In this document: piece by piece, positions 18,109 through 26,722 of the stretch
How positions within the stretch are numbered: position 1 is the stretch's first letter
How the letters are laid out: every line of letters starts with the position of its first letter
From: Psychrilyobacter piezotolerans
GTDB taxonomy: Bacteria; Fusobacteriota; Fusobacteriia; Fusobacteriales; Fusobacteriaceae
Assembly: GCF_003391055.1 (NCBI RefSeq)
Contig: NZ_QUAJ01000007.1
Span: 1-64,000 of the forward strand
DNA length: 64,000 nt
Reading direction: 5' to 3'
The notes under the pieces: generated by a model
Database searches by the model: none
What the model saw: the letters and a program-made list of their open reading frames with translations, nothing else
Told to the model about the DNA's origin: nothing
Position numbers and translations under genes: made by a program

Positions 18109-19052
18109 GAGTTGAAAATATAATATTGATCGGGTTTATTCTGGATCTGGTATTTGGAGATCCCAGGAGTTTACTGCACCCAGTGGTAGTAATAGGGAGG
18201 GTCATCACTTTTTTAGAAAAAATATTATATAAATATAAAAAAATAGGCGGGATAATATTAAATTTAATAGTTGTAGGGCTGACTATAGGTCTAACATACC
18301 TGATTTCGGGTTATTTAGAGATAATTGAGATCTACCTGATCTACACTATATTTGCCACAAGATCCCTGGCTCTTGAGGGAGTGAAGGTATTTAATATATT
18401 GAAGAAAAAAGATATGCAGCTGGCAAGAAAGGAACTCTCCTACCTAGTCAGCCGTGATACAAACTATATGCAGGAAAAGGATATAGTCAGGAGTGTAATG
18501 GAAACCATCTCTGAAAATACAGTGGATGGTATAATATCGCCGCTGTTTTTTATAGCAGTTGGGTATCTGATTGCACCCTCTACGCCGTTAGGAGTAGCTC
18601 TGGGGATGGGATATAAGGCTGTAAATACACTGGATTCCATGGTGGGATATAAAAATGAAAAATATAAAGATTTTGGATGGTTTTCAGCCCGTGTAGATGA
18701 CTGGGCAAACATTATTCCTGCCAGATTAACGGGAGGAATCTTAATCCCGGTATCGGCATTCTTCCTTGGATATGATTTTAAAAATTCATGGAAGGTATTT
18801 TTCAGAGACAGATATAATCACGCCAGCCCGAATTCAGCACAATCTGAATCAGCTGTAGCAGGAGCTCTGGGGGTTCAATTCGGTGGGACTACCAGTTATT
18901 TTGGAAGGATGGCAGAAAAGCCTACCATTGGAGATAAGATAAAGGAGTTTGAACTATCGGATATTAAGAAAAATATCAAATTAATGTATGGGTCAGCCTT
19001 TTTAGGGATGGGACTGACTTATATGATACTTATGCTAAGGTCTATGAATTAA
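18105..19052 (+). CDS. cbiB: Adenosylcobinamide-phosphate synthase CbiB
   Basis: Membrane enzyme that joins adenosylcobyric acid to aminopropanol phosphate (or ethanolamine phosphate). It is 315 aa with several hydrophobic segments. The conserved D-L-V-F-G-D-P-R-S-L-L-H-P-V start and the S-R-D-T and E-N-T-V-D-G-I-I-S-P-L motifs match CbiB. The neighbouring cobD would supply its amino-alcohol phosphate. Confidence 0.94.
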   Translation: MRVENIILIGFILDLVFGDPRSLLHPVVVIGRVITFLEKILYKYKKIGGIILNLIVVGLTIGLTYLISGYLEIIEIYLIYTIFATRSLALEGVKVFNILKKKDMQLARKELSYLVSRDTNYMQEKDIVRSVMETISENTVDGIISPLFFIAVGYLIAPSTPLGVALGMGYKAVNTLDSMVGYKNEKYKDFGWFSARVDDWANIIPARLTGGILIPVSAFFLGYDFKNSWKVFFRDRYNHASPNSAQSESAVAGALGVQFGGTTSYFGRMAEKPTIGDKIKEFELSDIKKNIKLMYGSAFLGMGLTYMILMLRSMN

Positions 19053-19078
19053 TGAAGCTATAAAGAGGTGAATAAATA

Positions 19079-20143
19079 TTGGAACTACATGGTGGTAACA
19101 TATATAAATTAAAAAGGGAAAAAGGGGTAGAAGTACTGGACTATAGTGCTAACATCAACCCCTTTGGATTATCTGATAAATTGAAAAAAGGAATCACAGA
19201 TAATCTATGTGTATTGGAAAAATATCCTGACCCTGAATATATCAGTATGAAAAAAATAATTGCAGATTATAATGGTATTGGGATAGATAACATTGTAGTG
19301 GGGAACGGAGCTACAGAGATCATGTTCTTATATGCTAAGTGTTTGAAACCTAAAAAGGTGCTTATAGTATCTCCTACATTTGCAGAGTATGAAAGGGCAT
19401 TAAAATCAACAAATTGCCAGGTTGAATATTTTCAGTTGAGGGAAGATGAAGACTTTATATTAAATATACCGAGATTAAAGGAAACCTTGGATGAAACTTA
19501 TGATCTGCTGGTAGTATGCAATCCCAACAATCCTACAGGTAAATTTATAAAAAAAGATATATTAGATGATCTGGCGAAATTTTGCCTGACAAAAGATACT
19601 AATATCTTATTGGACGAAGCTTTTATAGAGTTTGTAGAAGGCAATTTGAGTGAATCTATACTGGAATATAAAAATGAAAATGTATTTATTGTCAGAGCTC
19701 TGACAAAGTTCTTTGCTATTCCCGGCCTGAGGTTAGGATACGGAATAACTTTTGATAGTGAACTGAAAGAAAAAATAGAATCATCCAGGGAGCCTTGGAG
19801 TGTAAATGCCATAGCAGAATTAGCAACCAAGATCTTATTGGAAGACAGTGAATATATAGAAAAATCAGAAAATTGGATAAGAACAGAAAAAGAATATATG
19901 TATAAGGAACTCTGTAAGATAGAAGGGATAAAACCATATAAAACAGAATCAAACTTTATATTAGTAAAATTGACAAATGGTATGGAAGCAGGAGAGTTTA
20001 GGGAAAAAATGATTTTATTGGGAGTATTGGTTAGAAATGCCAGTAATTTTAATTATTTAGATAATAGTTATTTTCGTCTAGCAATAAAAGACAGGGAAAA
20101 CAACAGAAAGGTTTTGAGGTGTGTAGAGGATGCAGTTAGATAG
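19079..20143 (+). CDS. cobD: L-threonine-O-3-phosphate decarboxylase CobD
   Basis: PLP enzyme that makes aminopropanol phosphate for the nucleotide loop. It is 354 aa, with a TTG start and AGAGGTG upstream. It has the fold of histidinol-phosphate aminotransferase: Y-S-A-N-I-N-P-F-G at the N-terminus, C-N-P-N-N-P-T-G, L-D-E-A-F near residue 180, and the PLP Lys at about 210 in T-K-F-F-A-I-P-G-L-R-L-G-Y. HisC is the alternative by sequence, but the cbiB neighbour and the N-terminal motif favour CobD. Confidence 0.9.
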   Translation: MELHGGNIYKLKREKGVEVLDYSANINPFGLSDKLKKGITDNLCVLEKYPDPEYISMKKIIADYNGIGIDNIVVGNGATEIMFLYAKCLKPKKVLIVSPTFAEYERALKSTNCQVEYFQLREDEDFILNIPRLKETLDETYDLLVVCNPNNPTGKFIKKDILDDLAKFCLTKDTNILLDEAFIEFVEGNLSESILEYKNENVFIVRALTKFFAIPGLRLGYGITFDSELKEKIESSREPWSVNAIAELATKILLEDSEYIEKSENWIRTEKEYMYKELCKIEGIKPYKTESNFILVKLTNGMEAGEFREKMILLGVLVRNASNFNYLDNSYFRLAIKDRENNRKVLRCVEDAVR

Positions 20144-21155
20144 TTTTTACGTATTAGGTGTTACTTATGAAGATTTATCCCTTGTTCAAAGAGAAGAAGT
20201 GGTAAAAAAAGGGTCACGAAAGATTTTGGATAGATTATTGGAAATCGGAAAGATCGATGGGTATATACTCCTTGAAACCTGCCTTAGAATTGAAATCTAT
20301 CTTGAAACAGCTGATATAGAAGGGGTAAAAAAAGAGTTAAATGCAGGTGTTTTTTCTATAGAGAAAAATGGAATTACAGGAGTAGAATACCTGTTCCAGG
20401 TAATATGCGGGTTTCACTCTATAATAAAGGGAGAAGATCACATTTTATCCCAGATAAAAAATAGTTACTTAAAGGAGTTAGAAAGAAAAAATACGACTAA
20501 GAGTATGAATGTTATTTTTAATAAAGCTATTGAACTGGGAAAAAAGTTCAGACATAAAAGCCAAATTTCTAAAAATGCTCTATCCTTGGAAGCTATTGCG
20601 TTAAAATTTATAAAAAGTCATTTTGATGACTTAAAAAATCAGAGGATTTTAATAGTTGGAACAGGAGAGATGGCAGTATCTGTACTCAATATATTTACTA
20701 GAAATAACATTAATAATATTGTGATGACAAATAGAAGTAAAAAAAGAGTTATAGAATTACAAAAAGAATACCAGGTAGATGCTTTAGATTTCAAAGACAG
20801 GTATTTAGAAATTGAAAAATCACAAATTATAATAAGTGCAACAGCAGCTCACCATACTATCCTGGAAAACAAAATGATGGAAGGACTAGGAGCAATGGGA
20901 GATAAGATCTTTTTAGATTTGGGCTTACCTAGAGATATAGATGTAGAGATAGAAAAACATGGGAATATAAAACTATATAACCTGGATCATCTGTGGGATG
21001 TTTATAGGGGAAATGAAGCAAATAGAAGTAAGCTTATAACTAAATATGAATACTTATTAAGTGACCAGTTGGATAAATTAATAAAACATTTTGAATTCAA
21101 GGAGAGAAGTCGGTGCAGAAACAAATCATTATTGGAACAAGAGCTAGTATCTTAG
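20130..21155 (+). CDS. hemA: Glutamyl-tRNA reductase HemA (short form)
   Basis: Reduces glutamyl-tRNA to glutamate-1-semialdehyde, the first committed tetrapyrrole step. The protein is 341 aa, while family members are usually around 400 or more. The catalytic Cys is present in L-L-E-T-C-L-R-I-E-I-Y, with Leu where Asn is common. The NADP domain starts at I-L-I-V-G-T-G-E-M-A. The C-terminal dimerisation helix looks shortened, and the last 43 nt overlap hemC. It also overlaps cobD by 14 nt. Function as HemA is well supported; the shortening may be real or a local frame change. Confidence 0.9.
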   Translation: MQLDSFYVLGVTYEDLSLVQREEVVKKGSRKILDRLLEIGKIDGYILLETCLRIEIYLETADIEGVKKELNAGVFSIEKNGITGVEYLFQVICGFHSIIKGEDHILSQIKNSYLKELERKNTTKSMNVIFNKAIELGKKFRHKSQISKNALSLEAIALKFIKSHFDDLKNQRILIVGTGEMAVSVLNIFTRNNINNIVMTNRSKKRVIELQKEYQVDALDFKDRYLEIEKSQIIISATAAHHTILENKMMEGLGAMGDKIFLDLGLPRDIDVEIEKHGNIKLYNLDHLWDVYRGNEANRSKLITKYEYLLSDQLDKLIKHFEFKERSRCRNKSLLEQELVS

Positions 21156-22012
21156 CAGTAGCTCAGGCAGAACTAACGAAAAAAAAATTATTAGAAATAG
21201 ATAACTCTCTGGATGTTGTGATAAAAAAGATTATTACCAGTGGAGACAAGGATCAGAGAACTAATTGGAATAAGGATAACAAATCATTAAAAGATATGTT
21301 TGTAAAAGAAATAGAAAAAGCCCTATTGGAAGGAGAAATCCACCTGGCAGTACACTCTATGAAAGATATGCCGGAATGTCCCCCTGAAGGTCTGGTTACA
21401 GGAGCTATACCCCTAAGGGAAGACAACAGGGATATAATGATATCTAAAAGTGGAGCAAGCTTAATGGAGCTGCCGGCAGGATCCGTAATAGGAACCAGCA
21501 GTCTCAGGAGGGTAGAAAGTATAAGAGATCTAAGACCAGACCTGGTAATAGAGCCTATTCGTGGAAATATCCATACCAGGATAGAAAAATTAAAAAATGA
21601 AAACTTTGATGGGATCATCTTAGCTTATGCAGGACTAAAAAGAGTAGGGTTAGCTCACTTAGCAACTGAAATTTTTGAAATAGATAGAATTATGCCTGCT
21701 CCAGGTCAGGGGGCACTATGCATCCAATGTAATGGAAATGACACATCAACTATGGAATTATTATCAAAGATGAACCATCTTGAAACTTCCATAGTCATAG
21801 AAGCAGAAAGAGAATTCTCTAAGATATTCGGGGGAGGATGTACGACTCCTATGGGCTGTCACGGGACATTAACAGGAGATAAACTAACCTTAGAGGGAAT
21901 GTATTATACCAAAGATAAGATATATAAAGGAAAAGTCACAGGGTGTAAGAGTAATAGTAAAAATGCAGCACATGAATTAGCTGATGTGATTAGGAGGCAG
22001 ATAAATGGGTAA
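21113..22012 (+). CDS. hemC: Hydroxymethylbilane synthase HemC
   Basis: Polymerises four porphobilinogens. It is 299 aa and starts at a GTG at 21113 with AAGGAG upstream, inside the hemA end. I-I-G-T-R-A-S-I-L-A at the N-terminus, H-S-M-K-D-M-P and the dipyrromethane-anchoring Cys in F-G-G-G-C-T-T-P are all present. It overlaps the next gene by 8 nt. Confidence 0.95.
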   Translation: MQKQIIIGTRASILAVAQAELTKKKLLEIDNSLDVVIKKIITSGDKDQRTNWNKDNKSLKDMFVKEIEKALLEGEIHLAVHSMKDMPECPPEGLVTGAIPLREDNRDIMISKSGASLMELPAGSVIGTSSLRRVESIRDLRPDLVIEPIRGNIHTRIEKLKNENFDGIILAYAGLKRVGLAHLATEIFEIDRIMPAPGQGALCIQCNGNDTSTMELLSKMNHLETSIVIEAEREFSKIFGGGCTTPMGCHGTLTGDKLTLEGMYYTKDKIYKGKVTGCKSNSKNAAHELADVIRRQING

Positions 22013-23462
22013 GGTTTATATTGTAGGGGCAGGCCCGGGAGATTTAGAGTTATTGACTCTAAAAGGAAAAAGATGTGTAGAAGAGGCCCACTGTATAGTC
22101 TATGACAGGCTGGTAAATCCACAAATACTATCTTTAGCTCAAAGGGAATGTGAAATGATCTATCTTGGTAAAGGAAACACAGAAGGGGGAGTTATCCAGG
22201 ACGAGATAAACAGAACTATTGTAGAAAAGGCGAAAGAAGGAAAGATAGTTACCAGATTAAAGGGAGGAGACCCCTTTGTATTTGGTCGTGGAGGAGAAGA
22301 AATTTTAGCTCTAAATGAAGCTGAGATAGAGTTTGAGGTAGTTCCCGGGATAACGTCTTCTATATCTGTACCATCTTATTCTGGAATACCGGTTACCCAC
22401 AGGAATATAGCCCGTTCATTTCATGTGTTTACAGGACATACTTCAAAAGAGGGAGATTGGCACAATTTTGACGCCATTGCTAAATTAGAAGGAACACTGG
22501 TATTCTTGATGGGGATAAAAAATTTAGATTTAATAGCTGGTGATTTAATTAAATATGGTAAATCTCCTGCAACTCCTGTGGCTATAATAGAAAAAGGCAG
22601 CACCAGTAAGCAGAGGGTAATGGTAGGAACATTGGAAACCATTGTTGAAATAGCAAAGGAAGAAAAAGTTGTTCCCCCTGCAATCATAATTATTGGAGAA
22701 GTAGTAAACCTGAGATCGGAATTTAATTGGTTTGAACAATTACCATTATTTGGCAAAAACATACTGGTAACGAGAGATTATAAAAAATCTGTAGAGTTTG
22801 CCTATGAAATAGAAAAATTAGGCGGTAAAGCTACGGTACTGCCCCTTATCAATATAGAGCCTTTAGATATTGAATTGGATATAAAAGATGCTAAAGCAAT
22901 CTTATTTAACAGCCAGAACGGGGTAAAAACTTTCTTTGAAAAACTAGATGATGTACGTGTACTGGGGGATAAAAAAATAGGTGTTGTAGGGATCAAAACT
23001 TATGAAGAACTTTTGAAACACAGGATCAAACCTGACTTTATGCCTGAAGAGTATCTGGGGAAAAGACTGGCAGAGGAAAGCCTTAATTTTACAGAAGAGG
23101 GAGATAAGATCTTATTTATAACATCGGATATTTCACCAATTAATACACAAGAGTGGTCCAAAGAGCACAATAGAAACTTTACAGCTGCTAGAATCTTCAA
23201 AACAGAAAAAGTGATAACAACCGATATAGATGATAAAATAAAAGAAGTGGATCTAATTACTTTTTTAAGTTCATCAGCAGTAGATGCGTATATGGAGAGT
23301 TTAGGAGATAAAAAACATGATTCAAAGATAAAGATAGCATCTATAGGGAAGATGACAACAAAAAGTATCAAAAGCTATGGGTTGGAAGTAGAGATAGAAG
23401 CTAAAACTTCCACAGCACAGGGTTTATTGGCAGAGATTAAAAATTATTATATTAACTTATAA
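22005..23462 (+). CDS. CobA-HemD fusion: uroporphyrinogen-III methyltransferase/synthase
   Basis: Two-domain enzyme of 485 aa. Residues 1-245 are SUMT (CobA): G-A-G-P-G-D-L-E-L-L-T-L-K-G, then L-K-G-G-D-P-F-V-F-G-R-G-G-E-E. Residues from about 250 are uroporphyrinogen-III synthase (HemD) with N-I-L-V-T-R-D and a late T-F-L-S-S-S-A-V region. The fusion closes uroporphyrinogen III and methylates it to precorrin-2. This channels tetrapyrrole toward corrin and siroheme, consistent with no hemE in the window. Confidence 0.94.
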   Translation: MGKVYIVGAGPGDLELLTLKGKRCVEEAHCIVYDRLVNPQILSLAQRECEMIYLGKGNTEGGVIQDEINRTIVEKAKEGKIVTRLKGGDPFVFGRGGEEILALNEAEIEFEVVPGITSSISVPSYSGIPVTHRNIARSFHVFTGHTSKEGDWHNFDAIAKLEGTLVFLMGIKNLDLIAGDLIKYGKSPATPVAIIEKGSTSKQRVMVGTLETIVEIAKEEKVVPPAIIIIGEVVNLRSEFNWFEQLPLFGKNILVTRDYKKSVEFAYEIEKLGGKATVLPLINIEPLDIELDIKDAKAILFNSQNGVKTFFEKLDDVRVLGDKKIGVVGIKTYEELLKHRIKPDFMPEEYLGKRLAEESLNFTEEGDKILFITSDISPINTQEWSKEHNRNFTAARIFKTEKVITTDIDDKIKEVDLITFLSSSAVDAYMESLGDKKHDSKIKIASIGKMTTKSIKSYGLEVEIEAKTSTAQGLLAEIKNYYINL

Positions 23463-23476
23463 AAAGGAGAAGGGAT

Positions 23477-24448
23477 ATGTTTAAAAGACACAGAAACTTA
23501 AGAAAATCAGCTGGTATAAGAAAGTTAGTAAGAGATGTATATATAAGTGCAGATGACCTGGTTTATCCATTATTTTTAGAGGAAGGAACAGGTATAAGAA
23601 CTGAAATCTCTTCTATGCCCGGACAATACAGACTGTCATTGGATATGCTGGATGCAGAGCTGGATACATTGAATGAATTAGGAGTTAACTCGGTGTTATT
23701 ATTCGGTATCCCTTTGGAAAAAGACCCTTTTGGAAAAGAAGCATATAACGATACCGGTATTGTACAGGAAGGAGTCAGGCAGATAAAGAGACATTCACCT
23801 GATATGGTAGTTATAACCGACGTTTGTATGTGTGAGTATACTTCTCACGGGCACTGTGGTATCATAGATGAATCAGGGGTTATCAACGATACTACCATCG
23901 AATATATAGCAAAAATAGCCTTATCCCATGCTAAGGCTGGAGCAGATATTGTAGCACCTTCAGACATGATGGACGGCAGAATAAAGGCAATAAGAGATAT
24001 CTTAGATGAAAATGGATTCAATGAACTGGCTATTATGAGTTACAGTGTAAAATATGCATCATCATTTTACGGGCCATTTAGAGAAGCTGCAGATTCAGCT
24101 CCTGCACATGGAGACAGAAAACAATATCAAATGGATTATAGGTTTAGTATAGATGCAGTCTCTGAAGCCAGATCGGATATAGAGGAGGGAGCAGACATAG
24201 TAATAGTAAAACCTGCCCTGTCATATCTGGATGTAATCAGAAAAATAAGAGATACATTTGAAGTTCCAGTGGCTGCATACAGTGTCAGCGGGGAATATGC
24301 AATGATAAAAGCAGGGGCATTGAACGGCTGGATAGATGAAAAAAATATAGTTATGGAAAAAACATATGCCATGAAAAGGGCAGGAGCCAATATAATTATT
24401 ACGTATTTTGCAAAAGACATAGCCAGATGGATAAAAGAAGATAAGTAG
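23477..24448 (+). CDS. hemB: Porphobilinogen synthase HemB
   Basis: Condenses two 5-aminolevulinates. It is 323 aa. The metal-site region D-V-C-M-C-E-Y-T-S-H-G-H-C-G has the cysteines of zinc-type enzymes. The Schiff-base lysines are in S-V-K-Y-A-S-S-F-Y-G-P-F-R and I-V-K-P-A-L-S-Y-L-D. AAGGAG precedes the ATG. Confidence 0.96.
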   Translation: MFKRHRNLRKSAGIRKLVRDVYISADDLVYPLFLEEGTGIRTEISSMPGQYRLSLDMLDAELDTLNELGVNSVLLFGIPLEKDPFGKEAYNDTGIVQEGVRQIKRHSPDMVVITDVCMCEYTSHGHCGIIDESGVINDTTIEYIAKIALSHAKAGADIVAPSDMMDGRIKAIRDILDENGFNELAIMSYSVKYASSFYGPFREAADSAPAHGDRKQYQMDYRFSIDAVSEARSDIEEGADIVIVKPALSYLDVIRKIRDTFEVPVAAYSVSGEYAMIKAGALNGWIDEKNIVMEKTYAMKRAGANIIITYFAKDIARWIKEDK

Positions 24449-24510
24449 AAATCAAAATAAACTAGAAATAGTGCATATATAGCCCTATTTCATTATACAA
24501 GGAGAGAGAG

Positions 24511-25803
24511 ATGAACTATAAAAATTCTAAAGATATATTTGAAAAAGCGGTAAATATAATTCCTGGAGGAGTAAACAGCCCAGTCAGAGCATTTAAATCG
24601 GTGGAAAAAGAGTTTCCTATCTTTGTAAAATCAGCAAATAAAGCTCATCTTATGGATGAAGATGGAAATAAATATATAGATTTTATCCAGTCATGGGGGC
24701 CTATGATCTTAGGACACAATGATGAGAGGGTAATAAAAGCAGTTCAAGCCGCTGTCTTAGATGGTTGTTCATTTGGACTGCCTACTAAAAAAGAAGTGGA
24801 GTTAGCTGAACTGATCATATCCATGGTTCCTTCCATTGAAAAAGTAAGATTAACTACATCAGGAACAGAAGCTACAATGGCAGCAGTAAGGGTAGCCCGG
24901 GCATATACAAAGAAAAATAAGATATTAAAATTTGAAGGGTGTTACCACGGTCACTCAGATTCATTATTGGTAGCAGCAGGATCGGGATTGTTAACTGAAG
25001 GTTACCAGGATAGTAATGGTCTTACAGAAGGTGTATTAAAAGATACATTGACTCTGCCATTTGGAAATTTAGAAAAAGTTGAAAAATTGATGGAAAAAGA
25101 AGAGATAGCCTGTATCATAGTAGAGCCAATTCCTGCTAATATGGGACTTATCGAAACTAAAAAGGAATATTTGGAAGGATTAAGAAAATTATGTACAGAG
25201 CATAATACACTTTTAATATTTGATGAAGTTATAAGCGGATTCAGAATCGCAGCCGGGGGAGCACAGGAGCACTATGGAATTACTCCTGATCTAACTACCT
25301 TAGGAAAGATAATTGGAGGGGGATACCCGGTCGGAGCATTTGGTGGAAAGAGAGAAATAATGGATATGATTGCACCTGTAGGAGATGTATATCATGCAGG
25401 AACACTATCGGGGAACCCTATATCGGTAACGGCTGGATTTGAAACTCTAAGCATATTAAAAAATACTCCATCTCTATATACAGATTTAGAAGCTAAAGTA
25501 GATTACATTGTTGAGGGTATATATAAGTTATCTGAAAAATATAACGTACCAGTGTGTGTTAACAAGGCAGGGTCTTTATTCACTATATTCTTTACAGACA
25601 AGAAAAAAGTAGAAACATTGGAAGATGTAATGGCCAGTGACACCACTAAATATTCTAAATACTTTAATGCTATGTTAGAAAATGGAGTAGTAGTTCCACC
25701 ATCTAAATTTGAAGCACACTTTATGGGTGCAACTCATAATGAAGAGATCTTAAATGAAACTTTATCTGCAATGGAGAAGGCATTTATAGAAATTTCAAAG
25801 TAA
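24511..25803 (+). CDS. hemL: Glutamate-1-semialdehyde 2,1-aminomutase HemL
   Basis: PLP enzyme that makes 5-aminolevulinate from the HemA product. It is 430 aa, the normal length. I-P-G-G-V-N-S-P-V-R-A-F near the N-terminus, T-S-G-T-E-A-T-M-A-A, F-D-E-V-I-S-G-F-R and the PLP Lys in T-L-G-K-I-I-G-G-G-Y-P-V-G are all present. It is the last of the contiguous hem genes before a gap of about 330 nt. Confidence 0.96.
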   Translation: MNYKNSKDIFEKAVNIIPGGVNSPVRAFKSVEKEFPIFVKSANKAHLMDEDGNKYIDFIQSWGPMILGHNDERVIKAVQAAVLDGCSFGLPTKKEVELAELIISMVPSIEKVRLTTSGTEATMAAVRVARAYTKKNKILKFEGCYHGHSDSLLVAAGSGLLTEGYQDSNGLTEGVLKDTLTLPFGNLEKVEKLMEKEEIACIIVEPIPANMGLIETKKEYLEGLRKLCTEHNTLLIFDEVISGFRIAAGGAQEHYGITPDLTTLGKIIGGGYPVGAFGGKREIMDMIAPVGDVYHAGTLSGNPISVTAGFETLSILKNTPSLYTDLEAKVDYIVEGIYKLSEKYNVPVCVNKAGSLFTIFFTDKKKVETLEDVMASDTTKYSKYFNAMLENGVVVPPSKFEAHFMGATHNEEILNETLSAMEKAFIEISK

Positions 25804-26134
25804 TTATAATAATTCATAAGGATAATGCCTTGTGCTTACCCGATAAGTTAACCAATAACTTAAAAAAGGAATAGAACGCTGATGCTTATGCACACACGGA
25901 TAAAATAAAGATAATCACAGATATATTTATAATTTAAAACTCAGAATTCAAACTGTTTAACTTATAATGATTCGTGTAATTCGTGACAAAAATCAGATTT
26001 TAGTCTGTATTTAAATGTCAGAATTTAGTCTGCGTCAAGAGTTTTAGTGAGCCGTTATTTGTTACTGATTTTTAGTTATTGGTGTAGATTGGTGGCAAAA
26101 AGAAATTTCCTAATAAAAAAAATAAGGAGTCAGA
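25804..26134. other. Gene-free gap with dispersed repeats
   Basis: No ORF is supported here. It holds two GTGT-type direct-repeat units (25970-25988 and 26078-26096) and two CAGATTTTAGTCTG-like units (25993-26007 and 26018-26040). All four also occur in other gaps of the window. Confidence 0.6.
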
Positions 26135-26593
26135 ATGAAAAAATATTTTCCAATCTTTGTAGATTTAGAAAAAAAAGATATCCTGGTAGTAGGTGGGGGA
26201 AAGATAGCCTATAGAAAGGTAAAAACCCTCCTTAGCTACGGAGCCCGAATAGAGGTTATCACACCAGAGATCAGGGATGAAAAGTTTTATGAATTGGTAG
26301 AAGAAAAAAGTATTAAATTAACTCCTAGAAAATTCAGGAACAGCGATATCCATGGGAGATTTTTAGTCGTAGGGGCTACAGACAATAAAGAATTGAATAA
26401 GGAAATCTATGAATTAGGAGACTCAGAGAATACCTTAGTCAATAATATAACAACTAAGGAAGATCTCAATGCAAGATTTTGTGCTGTTCATAGAGGGGAA
26501 GATTTCCAGGTAGCTATTTCAACAGATGAAGGAAACCCTAAAAGAGCATTGGAACTGAAAAAAGCTGTGGAGGAAAAAATTAATAGTAATTAA
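26135..26593 (+). CDS. Precorrin-2 dehydrogenase (CysG N-domain/Met8-like), short
   Basis: NAD-dependent enzyme that oxidises precorrin-2 to sirohydrochlorin, the substrate of CbiK and of siroheme ferrochelation. It is 152 aa, shorter than the roughly 200 aa of typical stand-alone forms; the missing part is the C-terminal helical end. The Rossmann motif V-V-G-G-G-K-I-A-Y-R-K lies near residue 20. D-N-K-E-L-N and the T-K-E-D-L-N-A-R-F segment match the family. A terminator follows at once. Confidence 0.88.
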   Translation: MKKYFPIFVDLEKKDILVVGGGKIAYRKVKTLLSYGARIEVITPEIRDEKFYELVEEKSIKLTPRKFRNSDIHGRFLVVGATDNKELNKEIYELGDSENTLVNNITTKEDLNARFCAVHRGEDFQVAISTDEGNPKRALELKKAVEEKINSN

Positions 26594-26601
26594 AGAAAAA
26601 A

Positions 26602-26629
26602 CTCCAGTTTTAATACTGGAGCTTTTTTT
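26602..26629 (+). terminator. Intrinsic terminator of the hem/cbi block
   Basis: A 7-bp stem (CTCCAGT/ACTGGAG) with a short loop is followed by T7, immediately after the precorrin-2 dehydrogenase gene. Confidence 0.88.
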
Positions 26630-26648
26630 ATAATCATTACAATTATAC

Positions 26649-26677
26649 TTGCTTATATAGTTTAGATATACTATACT
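26649..26677 (+). promoter_or_regulatory. Sigma-70-type promoter of the aminopeptidase gene
   Basis: TTGCTT, a 17-nt spacer and TATACT, 45 nt before the start codon. Confidence 0.65.
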
Positions 26678-26722
26678 AAGAATAGACAAAGATAAAATAA
26701 AACGATTAAAATTGGGGGAATT

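Noticed and set aside
19079-20143. Histidinol-phosphate aminotransferase (HisC) assignment
   Set aside because: Same fold, but the location between cbiB and hemA favours CobD; no other his gene is present.
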